A DNA stretch of 64,000 nt from Telluria aromaticivorans (GTDB lineage: Bacteria; Pseudomonadota; Gammaproteobacteria; Burkholderiales; Burkholderiaceae_D), in contig NZ_JABAIV010000005.1 in assembly GCF_013003915.1 (NCBI RefSeq), positions 194,990-258,989 of the forward strand, given 5' to 3'. Within the stretch, counting starts at the first letter, position 1. Every line of letters begins with the position of its first letter. A program made the position numbers and the translations under genes. Of this stretch, positions 27,269 through 36,379 are shown piece after piece. The notes beneath the pieces were generated by a model. It did not search any database and was not told the origin of the DNA. It saw only the letters and a list, made by a program, of their open reading frames with translations.

Positions 27269-27592
27269 ATGCTACAACCTGCCGAAATTCAACAACGTTT
27301 CAGCCAGATCCAGCAGACCATCAACCAGGCCGAAGAAGTGACCCGGAACGACCAGGGCGCGCCTGCGGATATCCGCGATTGCATCCAGAAGATCGCACAC
27401 GAAATGCCGGCCGCAGAACGCGTGATGCGCTCGAACGACCAGAACCGCATCATCGAATGCATCGACCGCCTCGAGGAAATGGGCGACGATGCCAAGCGCA
27501 TGGTGCGCAGCTCACAGCCATCGCCGCAGGTGGCCTCGGTGGTGACGCGGGTGCATGACGTGCTGTCGGACCTGAAGCACCAGCTGCACTGA
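27269..27592 (+). CDS. Small helical hypothetical protein
   Basis: 107 residues with CAGGAG seven bases before the ATG. It is rich in Gln and Arg/Glu and predicted fully helical (IQQRFSQIQQTINQAEEV, then AAERVMRSNDQNRIIECIDRLEEMGDDAKRM), with two Cys. No signal peptide. It has a clear promoter of its own and stands alone. Function unknown. Confidence 0.75.
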   Translation: MLQPAEIQQRFSQIQQTINQAEEVTRNDQGAPADIRDCIQKIAHEMPAAERVMRSNDQNRIIECIDRLEEMGDDAKRMVRSSQPSPQVASVVTRVHDVLSDLKHQLH

Positions 27593-27607
27593 GCCGGCTG
27601 GATAAAG

Positions 27608-28855
27608 TCAGACCACGCCCTTGCCGCGCAATGCGGCAATCTCCGCCTCGCCGAGGCCCAGCACATCGCCCAATACTTCGTCGGTGTGCTGGCCCAGCAG
27701 GGGCGGCGCCTTGTCGCTGGTCGCGGGCGTGGCCGACATCCTGATCGGGTTGCGCACCAGTTTCACCTTGCCCGCGGTCGGGTGCGGCAGCTCGAATGCG
27801 ACTTCGCGCGCCTTTACTTGCGGATTGGCGAATACGTCGCCGATGTCGTTGATCGGCCCACAAGGCACACCCACCGATTCCAGCAGATCGATCCACTCGT
27901 CGCGGCCGCGCTCCATCACCATCTCCGCCAGCATCGGCACCAAGGTGTCGCGGTTCTGCACGCGCAGCGGATTGGTGGCGAAGCGCGCGTCGTTGGCGAG
28001 CTCCGGGCGGCCACCCGCTTCAACGAATTTCTGGTACTGCCCGTCATTGCCGGTCGCGACGATGATGTGGCCGTCCGCGCAGGCGAAGGTCTGGTAGGGC
28101 ACGATGTTGGCATGCGCATTGCCCCAGCGCTTGGGCGGCTTGCCGCTGTTGAGGTAGTTGCTGCCCATATTGGCCAGCATCGCCACCTGGGTGTCCAGCA
28201 GGGCCATGTCGATGTGCTGGCCTTGGCCGGTGCGGTCGCGGTGGGTCAGGGCGGCCAGCACGGCCACGGTGGCATACATCCCGGTCATCAGGTCGGTAAG
28301 GGCCACGCCGGCCTTTTGCGGGCCGCCGCCGGGCAGGTCGTCGCGTTCGCCGGTGACCGACATCAGGCCGCCCATGCCCTGGATCAGGAAGTCGTAGCCG
28401 GCGCGGTGCGCGTAGGGGCCGTCCTGGCCGAAGCCAGTGATCGAGCAGTAGACCAGGTCGGGCCTGATGCCCTTGAGCGTGTCGTAATCCAGGCCGTAGC
28501 GCTTCAGGTGGCCGACCTTGAAGTTTTCCAGCACCACGTCGCAATGACGCACCAGGTCGCGCAGCAGGGCCTGGCCATCAAGGCTGGCGATATCCACCGT
28601 CACCGAGCGCTTGCCGCGGTTGGCCGAGAGGTAGTAGGCGGCTTCGCTGGTGTCCCGGCCCTCGTCGTCTTTCGCATACGGCGGCCCCCAGGCACGCGTG
28701 TCGTCGCCGTTGCCGGGACGTTCGATCTTGATCACGTCGGCGCCAAGGTCGGCCAGGTTCTGCGAGCACCACGGGCCGGCAAGTACGCGCGAGAGGTCGA
28801 GCACGCGGATGTGGCCGAGCGCCTTCGGCAGTGTGGCGGAAGGAGAGTGCGTCAT
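27608..28855 (-). CDS. CaiB/BaiF class III CoA-transferase
   Basis: 415 residues from the ATG at 28855, with AGGAA upstream. The family signature starts at once (LGHIRVLDLSRVLAGPWCSQNLADLGADVIKIERPGNGDDTR), with the catalytic Asp region in GVALTDLMTGMYATVAVLAAL. It should move CoA between carboxylates (formyl-CoA, succinyl-CoA, mesaconyl-CoA or carnitinyl-CoA types); the substrate is not evident. It is tandem with but 50 bp upstream of speD on the same strand and probably not part of that cluster. Confidence 0.9.
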   Translation of the reverse strand: MTHSPSATLPKALGHIRVLDLSRVLAGPWCSQNLADLGADVIKIERPGNGDDTRAWGPPYAKDDEGRDTSEAAYYLSANRGKRSVTVDIASLDGQALLRDLVRHCDVVLENFKVGHLKRYGLDYDTLKGIRPDLVYCSITGFGQDGPYAHRAGYDFLIQGMGGLMSVTGERDDLPGGGPQKAGVALTDLMTGMYATVAVLAALTHRDRTGQGQHIDMALLDTQVAMLANMGSNYLNSGKPPKRWGNAHANIVPYQTFACADGHIIVATGNDGQYQKFVEAGGRPELANDARFATNPLRVQNRDTLVPMLAEMVMERGRDEWIDLLESVGVPCGPINDIGDVFANPQVKAREVAFELPHPTAGKVKLVRNPIRMSATPATSDKAPPLLGQHTDEVLGDVLGLGEAEIAALRGKGVV

Positions 28856-28905
28856 CTGGTTCCTGCTGGGAGTAGTCTGAAAGTCGATCGGGGGACGAGG
28901 CCGGA

Positions 28906-29265
28906 TTATAGCTGCCCGCGCGCGATGGTTTGCACGGAGCGCGAGCCCGGCTGGAGCGCCGAGGCGATCACGTCGAGGGCGCGCTGGGGCTGGGCGTCGC
29001 CGCACATGAAGACGTCGGCGGCTGCGAAGCCGTGCTCGGGCCAGGTGTGGATCGAGATGTGCGATTCGGCCAGCAGCAGCACGCCGGTCACGCCCGCACC
29101 TGGCCCGAAGGTGTGGAAGTGGCTGTGCAGGACGCGAGCGCCGGCTGCCAGCGCGGCTTCGCGCAGCAGTGCGTCGAGCGCGGCCGGGTCGACCAGCAGG
29201 GCGGCGTCGATGCCGGCCAGGTCGGCCAGCAAGTGGATGCCGGCAGGGCGGTGCATGGTGCTCAC
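28906..29265 (-). CDS. speD: S-adenosylmethionine decarboxylase proenzyme
   Basis: 119 residues from a GTG that overlaps the stop of the small membrane gene (GTGA). It carries the self-cleavage/pyruvoyl region ESHISIHTWPE; Ser in ESHIS becomes the pyruvoyl group. The rest (LHSHFHTFGPGAG, VFMCGDA) fits the short class 1B enzyme of the Bacillus/Thermotoga type. It makes decarboxylated SAM, the aminopropyl donor for spermidine. It is the last gene of a packed run after DUF350, SPFH, DUF4178 and a small membrane gene; the aminopropyltransferase is in the divergent arm. Confidence 0.93.
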   Translation of the reverse strand: MSTMHRPAGIHLLADLAGIDAALLVDPAALDALLREAALAAGARVLHSHFHTFGPGAGVTGVLLLAESHISIHTWPEHGFAAADVFMCGDAQPQRALDVIASALQPGSRSVQTIARGQL

Positions 29266-29423
29266 TTGTGGCCACCGCCGGAATAGCTGCCGCCGCTGCC
29301 GCTGCCATACGTGCGCCAGCTGTTGCCGCTGCCGGTGCGCGTCGAGGACGCCATGCTGACCCAGCAGATGATGGTCGTGACCAGCGTGACCACGATGGCG
29401 TAGAGGAGGAATTTGGTTCTCAT
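29262..29423 (-). CDS. Small membrane protein with Gly/Ser tail, in the polyamine cluster
   Basis: 53 residues from the ATG at 29423. One N-terminal membrane segment (FLLYAIVVTLVTTIICWVSM) is followed by a Gly-Ser-Tyr tail (GSGSGGSYSGGGHK). It is coupled to speD by GTGA and starts 11 bp after DUF4178. The same position is filled by similar tiny proteins in related clusters, as far as I know, but none is characterised. Confidence 0.7.
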   Translation of the reverse strand: MRTKFLLYAIVVTLVTTIICWVSMASSTRTGSGNSWRTYGSGSGGSYSGGGHK

Positions 29424-29433
29424 GCTTGCCTGT

Positions 29434-30882
29434 TCATTTTTCTGGCGCCAGCAGCAGCGGCAGGAACAGCGCGACCGTCCCGACCAGGATCCATGCAAGC
29501 GTGGCGCCGAAGTTGAAGACCAGCGGGATGAAGTTCAGGCCGAAGATCCACAACAGCGTTTTCCAGGCGATGTCGCGGCCGGTCGACGCGCCCTCGGCCC
29601 CTTTCATCGCCTTGGCCGGCGCCGGCAGCTTGAACCATGCGCGCACCTGGTCCAAGGCGACCGGCGTCGAGCGCGACCAGGTCAGTTCTTCGGCCGTGTG
29701 TTCCGCCGCCAGCCCGCCCTGGCCATGCTCGTACTCGGCGACATGGACCATGTCGCCCGCCGCGACGCGCCAGTTGAAGGCGCCGGCGGCATACACCACG
29801 CGCGCCTGGTAGACCCAGGTGCGCTCGTAGTCGACATTGTCCACCTGCACCCTCCCCATGGCCGGCAGGGGCGGCGTCGGCCAGTCGTCCATCACGTCGG
29901 AACGCGACCAGCCTTCATCGGTTTCGACCAGCCAGAAAAACGGGCCCTGGGTCGAGTAGAGCAGGTATTCGCTCCAGGTATCGCCTTCGTTTGACTCGCG
30001 GCGCATCAGGCCCAGGACGCGGTAGTCGACCGCGCCGATTTTCGCGTTGGCGCCCAGACTCAAGGTGAAAGGCACGCGCTCGTGCTGTTCGCCCTTGCGC
30101 AGCACCTCGGTCCTGGGCGAGGACGCATCCAGGGGCGTGGCACACGACGGACAGACGCACTGCGTGGCCAGGCCGGGAAGGTAGCGGATCGACGAGCCGC
30201 ACGAAGGGCACTGCAGCAGGTCCACCTTGCCGCGGTACCTGCCGGCGCTGGCCTTGATCTGCTCGTCGTCGCGCAGCAGCTGGCATTTCAAGCCTTCCAG
30301 CGTCACCGCAGTGCCGGCATACAGCAGCGGCGTGTCGCCGTCGGAATAGTCGAGGGTGGCAAAGCTCGGGCCGCGCCGGAAATCGGCCACGCGCGCTTCC
30401 CAGCCTTCGCCGACACGGAACGGCAGCTCGCCCTGGCCGCCGGAGCACCTGGCCACGCGCTTGTCGGAGGCCACATAGGGGCCGAAGCCGATGTCGTACT
30501 GGCGCGTGACCTTGATCGCCTCAAAAGCCGGCCAGCCGGGCGCCAGCTCGCGCTTCGTGGTCAGCACGTACTGGCCGGAGGTATCGCCCAGCCAGCCATC
30601 GGTTCCATCGTCGAACAGCAGGTACCACTCGTTCCACATGCCCGCGTCATAGCGCAGCTGGATGCGGCCGATCACCGTGAAGCTGCGGCCAGCCAGCACA
30701 CCCGCTGTGCCGACCTGGACGCGTGAATAATCCTCCAGGACCTCGGACATCTTGCCGAGGTCCTGCACCGCGCCGGCATCCTTGACCACGGTCGCGCGGC
30801 AGAACTCGCACACCGCCATAACGGAGGCGTGCGAGCGGAACCCGACCGGTGCGCCGCAGGAAGGACAGGAAACGTTCTGCAT
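29434..30882 (-). CDS. DUF4178-domain membrane protein with two zinc ribbons
   Basis: 482 residues. The N-terminus has a zinc ribbon (CPSCGAPVGF...CEFC, residues 6-28). Two DUF4178-type beta domains follow (about 55-190 and 275-400; RIQLRYDAGMWNEWYLLFDDGTDGWL and EYLLYSTQGPFFWLVETDEGWS), separated by a second ribbon (CPSCGSS...CPSC, ~225-245). Two hydrophobic segments close the protein (~440-478). It is probably anchored with the ribbons in the cytosol. It lies between SPFH and the small membrane gene with 11-bp gaps. Activity unknown. Confidence 0.85.
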   Translation of the reverse strand: MQNVSCPSCGAPVGFRSHASVMAVCEFCRATVVKDAGAVQDLGKMSEVLEDYSRVQVGTAGVLAGRSFTVIGRIQLRYDAGMWNEWYLLFDDGTDGWLGDTSGQYVLTTKRELAPGWPAFEAIKVTRQYDIGFGPYVASDKRVARCSGGQGELPFRVGEGWEARVADFRRGPSFATLDYSDGDTPLLYAGTAVTLEGLKCQLLRDDEQIKASAGRYRGKVDLLQCPSCGSSIRYLPGLATQCVCPSCATPLDASSPRTEVLRKGEQHERVPFTLSLGANAKIGAVDYRVLGLMRRESNEGDTWSEYLLYSTQGPFFWLVETDEGWSRSDVMDDWPTPPLPAMGRVQVDNVDYERTWVYQARVVYAAGAFNWRVAAGDMVHVAEYEHGQGGLAAEHTAEELTWSRSTPVALDQVRAWFKLPAPAKAMKGAEGASTGRDIAWKTLLWIFGLNFIPLVFNFGATLAWILVGTVALFLPLLLAPEK

Positions 30883-30893
30883 CTAGGCGCCGC

Positions 30894-31919
30894 TCAGCCG
30901 ATCAGTTTTTTGAGCAGCTCGGCCTTCGTGCTGTCGTAGTCGCCCTGCGAGATCAGCCCCTTGTCGAGCAGGCCCTTGAGCTTGGCCAGGCGGTCTTCGA
31001 TCGACTCGCTCCCAGCCGGCACGCTGGCGGGCTGCGGCGGTGCAAACGCCCCCGTCATACCTTGGGCCATGGCCTGGCCAATCGCGATGCCGGCCCCTGC
31101 ACCGGCGCCAATGCCGGCGATACCGCCTTCGTTCTGGGCCGCCAGCGGGATGCTGCTGGCCACCTGGAACTGGGTGAAGCCGCCCATCTTGTCCGCGCCC
31201 AGGCTGGCCTTCATGCCGGCCGAGATGCGCTCGTCGAGCGCAGCCTGCAGTTCTTCCGGCAGGCTGACACTGGCGACATTGAATTCGTCCAGCCCGATGC
31301 CGTAGCGCGCGAACGCGGCGGTAAGGTCGCCGCGGATCTGCTGCGCCATCAGGGTCTGGTTGGCGGCCATGTCGAGGAAGGCGATCTTCGAGGCGCCCAG
31401 CGAATTGGCCATGGTCGCCAGCATTAGGCCGCGCAGCTGGTCTTCGACCTCGTCGCGCGTGTAGGACCCGCGGGTGCCGCTGATCTCGGTGAAGAACAGG
31501 CGCGGATCGGCGATGCGGTACGAGTACATGCCGAAGGCGCGCACGCGGATCATGTCGAAATCCTTGTCGCGGATCGTCACTGGCTGCGGCGTGCCCCATT
31601 TGCGGCCGGTCTGCACGCGCGTGCTGAAGAAGTACACGTCCGACTTGAAGGGCGAGGCAAACAGCTTGTCCCAGTTCTTCAGGTTGGTCAGCACCGGCAG
31701 GGTGGAGGTAGTGAGGCGGTGGGTGCCCGGGCCGAACACGTCGGCGATGCGGCCTTCGTCCACGAACACGGCAACCTGCGACTCGCGCACCACCAGGGTG
31801 GCGCCGTTCTGGATTTCGAAGTCTTCCATCGGGTAGCGCCAGGCCAGGGTGCCTTCGCTTTCCTCGTTCCACTGCAAGACGTCGAGAAACTGCTTCTTGA
31901 TGAATGAGCCGATAGACAT
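30894..31919 (-). CDS. SPFH-domain protein with C-terminal SHOCT-like tail
   Basis: 341 residues. The SPFH/band-7 domain runs from about residue 25 to 235, seen in LVVRESQVAVFVDEGRIADVFGPGTHRL and YSYRIADPRLFFTEI. A Gly-rich linker (GIAGIGAGAGAGIAIGQA) leads to a SHOCT-type motif at the end (DRLAKLKGLLDKGLISQGDYDSTKAELLKKL). It lacks an N-terminal membrane segment, as in the YdjI/'virion core protein' branch. GAGGA precedes the ATG. SPFH proteins scaffold membrane microdomains, so here it may hold the polyamine machinery at the membrane. Confidence 0.9.
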   Translation of the reverse strand: MSIGSFIKKQFLDVLQWNEESEGTLAWRYPMEDFEIQNGATLVVRESQVAVFVDEGRIADVFGPGTHRLTTSTLPVLTNLKNWDKLFASPFKSDVYFFSTRVQTGRKWGTPQPVTIRDKDFDMIRVRAFGMYSYRIADPRLFFTEISGTRGSYTRDEVEDQLRGLMLATMANSLGASKIAFLDMAANQTLMAQQIRGDLTAAFARYGIGLDEFNVASVSLPEELQAALDERISAGMKASLGADKMGGFTQFQVASSIPLAAQNEGGIAGIGAGAGAGIAIGQAMAQGMTGAFAPPQPASVPAGSESIEDRLAKLKGLLDKGLISQGDYDSTKAELLKKLIG

Positions 31920-31958
31920 GATGGGTCCTCTTTTATGCGCAATGGGTGACTACTGGTG

Positions 31959-32345
31959 TCAAGAGATGCTGCCCGCGTTGACCAGGCCGATCGACAGCGA
32001 AATGGCGCCGAGCAGGATGCCGAAGCCGACGTTGTTGGCCTCGACCTGGTCCTTCGACATGCGCAGCAGGCGGGTGGCGATCACGAACACCAGCACCTGG
32101 ATCAGCATGGCCAGGCCGGCCCAGCCACAGAATTCATAATAGTCGTCGGTGTGCATCAGCGCCGAGGCGATCGTCACCGAAAAACCCAGCAGGGTGCCGC
32201 CCAGCGAGACCGCCGCAGCGCAGTTGCCCTGGCGGATCAGCAGGATTTCATCGTAAGGCGTGACCCGCGTGTAGACCACGAAAAACGCGAGCACCAGCGC
32301 AATTGCCGTCGCAAGATGCAGCACATAGTTTAGGATGGCGGGCAC
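31959..32345 (-). CDS. DUF350-domain membrane protein (YjfL-like)
   Basis: 128 residues from a GTG with GGAGA five bases upstream. Four membrane segments and the conserved TPYDEILLIRQGNCAAAVSLGGTLLGF region match DUF350, the family of E. coli YjfL. Members lie in stress-envelope loci with polyamine or PspA genes, but their activity is not known. It is the first gene of the minus arm; only 65 bp separate it from the divergent aminopropyltransferase. Confidence 0.88.
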   Translation of the reverse strand: MPAILNYVLHLATAIALVLAFFVVYTRVTPYDEILLIRQGNCAAAVSLGGTLLGFSVTIASALMHTDDYYEFCGWAGLAMLIQVLVFVIATRLLRMSKDQVEANNVGFGILLGAISLSIGLVNAGSIS

Positions 32346-32410
32346 GACATTCTCCAGAGAAAAATAGACAGGATGGCAGCACAGCGCGATCTTAGAACAA
32401 AAGCCGTTTC

Positions 32411-33922
32411 ATGACCAAAAGAATTCTTATACTCTCGGTATTCGTCGTTGCCTCCTGTGGCCTCGCCTACGAACTTATCGCCGGGGCCCTGTCCAGCTAC
32501 CTGCTGGGCGACTCGGTCCTGCAGTTCTCGACCATCATCGGCTGCTACTTGTTCGCCATGGGCGTCGGCGCGCACTTCTCCAAGTATGTGCGCGACGAGG
32601 ACGTGCTGTCGCGCTTCATCGATATCGAACTTGCGGTCGGCCTGATCGGCGGTGTCTCGGCCGCGGTCTTGTTCATGACCTTCACCTGGATGCCGGCCCC
32701 CTTCCGCACGGTGCTGTACGTGACGGTATTCCTGATCGGCTGCATGGTCGGCATGGAGGTGCCGCTGGTGATGCGCGCGCTGAACGAGCGCCGCACCGAG
32801 TTCGCCGAGATCGTCAGCCGCGTGCTGACCTTCGATTACCTCGGCGCGCTGGCGGTGTCGCTGCTGTTTCCGCTGGTGCTGGCGCCGCACCTGGGCCTGG
32901 TGCGTACCGGCTTCCTGTTCGGGATGCTCAATGTCGGCGTGGCGATGTGGACCCTGTACGTGTTCCGCGCCGAGCTGGAACACCTGCGCGGCAAGGCGAT
33001 CCGCGCCAGCGCCGTGCTGCTCGCGCTGGTGCTGGGCTTGAGTTTCTCGGACCGGATGGTGGAGTGGGGCGAGCACGGGCTGTTCGGCGACGAAGTCGTG
33101 TATTCCACCACCACGCCTTACCAGCGCCTGGTGATCACGCGCTGGAAGGACGACCTGCGGCTCTACATCAACGGCAACCTGCAGTTCTCGTCGCGCGACG
33201 AATACCGCTACCACGAAGCGCTGGTGCACCCGGCGATGCAGTCGCTCCCGTGGGCGAAGAACGTGCTGGTGCTGGGCGGCGGCGACGGCCTGGCGCTGCG
33301 CGAAGTGCTGCGCTACCCGCAGGTACAAGAGGTCACGCTAGTCGACCTCGACCCGGCCATGACGAAGGCCTTTGCCACCCGTCCCGAACTGGTCAAGCTC
33401 AATGCCGGCGCGCTCAAGGACAAGCGTGTAAAAGTGGTGAACATGGACGCCGCGATCTGGCTGCAGAAAGAAGCCGGCATGTACGACGTCGTGATCGTCG
33501 ACTTCCCGGACCCGTCCAGCTTCGCCCTCGGCAAGCTGTACTCGGTGCCCTTCTACGGCGTGCTGCGCAAGCATGTCGCGGCCAATGGACTCATCGCGGT
33601 GCAATCGACCTCGCCGTTCTTCGCGCCCAACGCCTACTGGACCATCGAAGCAACCCTGCGCGAAGTCGGCCTGCAGACCTGGCCCTACCACCTGTACGTG
33701 CCCTCGTTCGGCGAATGGGGCTTCATCATGGCTTCGCCCCAGGGCCGCTTCGTGCCGCCGTCGAGCTACCGCCTGCCGATGCGCTACCTCACCAAGGAGA
33801 CCACCCGCGCCATGTTCGACTTCCCGCCCGACATGCCGCGCCGCCAGATGGCGCCGAACCGCCTGGATACCCAGTCACTGGTGCGCGAATTCGAAGAGGA
33901 CTGGCAGCAGGTGATCCGCTGA
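32411..33922 (+). CDS. Polyamine aminopropyltransferase with N-terminal membrane domain
   Basis: 503 residues. Residues 1-~215 contain about seven membrane segments in MFS/rhomboid-like arrangement. From ~225 on lies the spermidine synthase fold: YQRLVITRWKDDLRLYINGNLQFSSRDEYRYHEAL, the SAM-binding VLVLGGGDGLALREVL and VTLVDLDPAM, then the catalytic-site VIVDFPDPSS. It transfers aminopropyl from decarboxylated SAM to a polyamine. The membrane domain separates it from the soluble housekeeping SpeE and suggests work at or on the membrane. Its stop overlaps the next start (TGATG). Confidence 0.92.
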   Translation: MTKRILILSVFVVASCGLAYELIAGALSSYLLGDSVLQFSTIIGCYLFAMGVGAHFSKYVRDEDVLSRFIDIELAVGLIGGVSAAVLFMTFTWMPAPFRTVLYVTVFLIGCMVGMEVPLVMRALNERRTEFAEIVSRVLTFDYLGALAVSLLFPLVLAPHLGLVRTGFLFGMLNVGVAMWTLYVFRAELEHLRGKAIRASAVLLALVLGLSFSDRMVEWGEHGLFGDEVVYSTTTPYQRLVITRWKDDLRLYINGNLQFSSRDEYRYHEALVHPAMQSLPWAKNVLVLGGGDGLALREVLRYPQVQEVTLVDLDPAMTKAFATRPELVKLNAGALKDKRVKVVNMDAAIWLQKEAGMYDVVIVDFPDPSSFALGKLYSVPFYGVLRKHVAANGLIAVQSTSPFFAPNAYWTIEATLREVGLQTWPYHLYVPSFGEWGFIMASPQGRFVPPSSYRLPMRYLTKETTRAMFDFPPDMPRRQMAPNRLDTQSLVREFEEDWQQVIR

Positions 33923-35574
33923 TGGACCGCCGTTCGTTTTTGGTGACGGCGGCCGGCGCCGGCGCTGCGGGCCTGGCGAGCGCCGCCGGCTTCATGCACT
34001 GGCAGGAAGTCACGTCCATGGTGCACACGCCGGGGCGGGCGGAAGGGCACTTCCTGCGCGACCGCAGCGCATTGCCGGCGCCTTCCGAAGTCATCGAAAC
34101 CGATATCGTGATCCTCGGCTCCGGCATCGCTGGACTGAGCGCAGCCTGGAAGCTGGGGCGGCTCGGCCACGACGACTACCTTCTGCTGGATGGTCCCGAA
34201 GCCTTCGGAAATGCGGCCGGCAGCCATTACGGCGATCTCGCCTGTCCGACCGGCGGCCATTACCTGCCGTTGCCCGGCCCGGAATCGACCCACGTGCGTG
34301 AGATGCTGGCGGACCTCGGCATCATCCTGCGCGACGCCGATGGCGACAAGCCCTACTACGACGAACGCTTCATCCTGCACGGGCCCGAAGAGCGCCTGCT
34401 AATCAAAGGCGAGTGGCAGGAGGGCCTGGTTCCCACCAGTGCCGCCGACGCGGCCGAGCACAAGCTGTTCTTCGACGAGATGGCCCGTCTGCGCCGCCAG
34501 CGCGGCAGCGACGGCCTGCGCGCCTTCGTGTTCCCGCTGGTGCGCTCGTCCGCCGATCCTGCATATGCCGCGCTGGACCGGATCAGCTTTGCGCAGTGGC
34601 TGGGCGACAAAGGCTATCGCTCGTCGACCCTGCGCTGGTATCTCGATTACTGCTGCCGCGACGACTATGGCGCAGGCATCGACAGCGTGTCCGCCTGGGC
34701 TGGCCTGCATTATTTTGCAGGCCGCTGGGGCCAGGCCGCGAATGCCGGCGAGAATGCGCTGCTGACCTGGCCGGGCGGGCTGGCGCCGCTGGCCGAAGCG
34801 CTGGCGGCGCGCGCGGGTGCGCGCCGGCGCGCGGGGACGGCGGCTTCGGTACGCGAAGTCGATGGCAAGGTCGAAGCACTGTGCTTCACGCTGGTTGAAG
34901 GCAAACCGCGCAGCTTCCTCGTGCGGGCGCGCCGCGCGATTCTGGCCATGCCGCTGTTCGTGGCCAGCCGCGTGGTGGAAAACATCGAAGGCTACGGCTT
35001 CGATCCGCGCACGCACTTGCCGGCTTACGCGCCATGGATGGTGTCGAATTTCCTGATGCGCGATTTCCCGCGCGAGCTACCCGAGGCGCCTCTAGCCTGG
35101 GACAACGTGGTGTATGGGGGCAGGGGGCTGGGTTATGTCGTCTCGACCCACCAGGACATCCGCTCGCGGCCGCCGGAGAAGACGGTGTTCACGGCTTATA
35201 CGGCTTTGTCGAGCCGCACCCCTGCCCAAGCGCGGCGCTGGCTGCAGGCGGCCAGTGCGGCCGAGCTGCTGGAGCTGGCGGGCAGCGACCTCAAGGAAGC
35301 GTATGGCTGGGCGTTTGCGCCTTGCGTCGAACGGGTGGACATTACGCTGCGCGCGCATGCGATGGCGGTGCCGCAGCCGGGCTTTCGTTCGAATGCCGGA
35401 CTGAAGGCACTGCGCGAGGCGGATGGTCCGATCCTGTTCGCCCATGCCGACCTGTCCGGCCTGTCGGTGTTCGAAGAGGCCGCGTGGTGGGGCTGCCGGG
35501 CTGCCGAACGGGCAAAGGCTCCAGCGGGTGACGGCATCAAGGCAGCAGGATCGACAAATCCTGCGCGCCCTTGA
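33922..35574 (+). CDS. Tat-exported FAD-dependent (amine-oxidase-like) oxidoreductase
   Basis: 550 residues. The N-terminus MDRRSFLVTAAGAGAAGLAS is a twin-arginine signal, so the folded protein should reach the periplasm. The FAD fold is shown by IVILGSGIAGLSAAWKLGRLG and a second part of the amine-oxidase/phytoene-desaturase type with LFAHADLSGLSVFEEAAWWG near the end. It is translationally coupled to the membrane aminopropyltransferase (overlap TGATG), so it may oxidise a polyamine or polyamine conjugate. Its last 38 bp overlap the convergent IclR gene. Confidence 0.88.
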   Translation: MDRRSFLVTAAGAGAAGLASAAGFMHWQEVTSMVHTPGRAEGHFLRDRSALPAPSEVIETDIVILGSGIAGLSAAWKLGRLGHDDYLLLDGPEAFGNAAGSHYGDLACPTGGHYLPLPGPESTHVREMLADLGIILRDADGDKPYYDERFILHGPEERLLIKGEWQEGLVPTSAADAAEHKLFFDEMARLRRQRGSDGLRAFVFPLVRSSADPAYAALDRISFAQWLGDKGYRSSTLRWYLDYCCRDDYGAGIDSVSAWAGLHYFAGRWGQAANAGENALLTWPGGLAPLAEALAARAGARRRAGTAASVREVDGKVEALCFTLVEGKPRSFLVRARRAILAMPLFVASRVVENIEGYGFDPRTHLPAYAPWMVSNFLMRDFPRELPEAPLAWDNVVYGGRGLGYVVSTHQDIRSRPPEKTVFTAYTALSSRTPAQARRWLQAASAAELLELAGSDLKEAYGWAFAPCVERVDITLRAHAMAVPQPGFRSNAGLKALREADGPILFAHADLSGLSVFEEAAWWGCRAAERAKAPAGDGIKAAGSTNPARP

Positions 35575-36349
35575 GCAGTACGGGCAGGAATTCTTCCGTC
35601 ATCTTCCGGTTTGACACGCGCGCCGCGTGCGCGCCAATGTTCAAGGCCGCCAGCACATTGCCGGAGGCGCCGCGCACCGGTACCGCGATCGAGCGCAGGC
35701 CGATTTCCAGCTCTTCTTCGACCATCGCGTAGCCGGCCTGGCGCACACCCTCCAGGATTTCCTTCAGCCGCTCCGGGTTGACCACCGTGCGCTCGGTCAT
35801 CGCCTTGAGCGGCACGCGTGCCAGGTAGCCGTCGAGCTCCTGCGGCGGCAGATGCGCCAGCAGCATGCGGCCCAGTGCCGTGCAATAGGCCGGCAAGCGG
35901 CTGCCCGTGGTCAGCGAGACCGACATGATGCGGGAGGCTGCCGACCGTCCCACGTACAGCACCTCATCGTCCTGCAGCACCGCCAGCGAACACGATTCGT
36001 TCAGGCTGCGGCTGATCTGGTTCAGGTAGGGGTGGGCCGACACCGTCAGCGGTGTCGATGACAGGTAGGAGTAGCCAAGCGAGAGCACCTTCGGCTTGAG
36101 CGAAAAATTATTCCCGTGCGCCTCTGCGTAACCGAGCTGGATCAGGGTGTGCAGGCAACGCCGCACCGAAGCGCGCGGGATGCCGGTCCGGTGGCTGATC
36201 TGGGCAATCGTCAGGCTGCGGCGCTGGTCGCTGAAGGCCTGCAATACCGACAGGCCGCGCGCCAGCGACAGCATGAAGTTGGGATCGCTGGCCGGGACTT
36301 CACCCTCCTGCGCGCCGCTATCCATCTCCGGCTGGCTGGAATCGCTCAT
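35537..36349 (-). CDS. pcaR: IclR-family regulator, PcaR/PobR subgroup
   Basis: 270 residues from the ATG at 36349; a GGAG lies seven bases upstream, and the ATG at 36361 in frame is less well placed. The winged HTH (LTIAQISHRTGIPRASVRRCLHTLIQLGYAE) and the C-terminal IclR effector domain (SIAVPVRGASGNVLAALNIGAHAARVS) are typical. It is divergent from pcaIJF, with two copies of a GTTCG-N5-CGAAC palindrome between them, so I take it as the beta-ketoadipate regulator. The symbol follows context. Confidence 0.85.
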   Translation of the reverse strand: MSDSSQPEMDSGAQEGEVPASDPNFMLSLARGLSVLQAFSDQRRSLTIAQISHRTGIPRASVRRCLHTLIQLGYAEAHGNNFSLKPKVLSLGYSYLSSTPLTVSAHPYLNQISRSLNESCSLAVLQDDEVLYVGRSAASRIMSVSLTTGSRLPAYCTALGRMLLAHLPPQELDGYLARVPLKAMTERTVVNPERLKEILEGVRQAGYAMVEEELEIGLRSIAVPVRGASGNVLAALNIGAHAARVSNRKMTEEFLPVLLKGAQDLSILLP

Positions 36350-36379
36350 TTTTTTCTCCATGCAACATTAGCAAAAACC

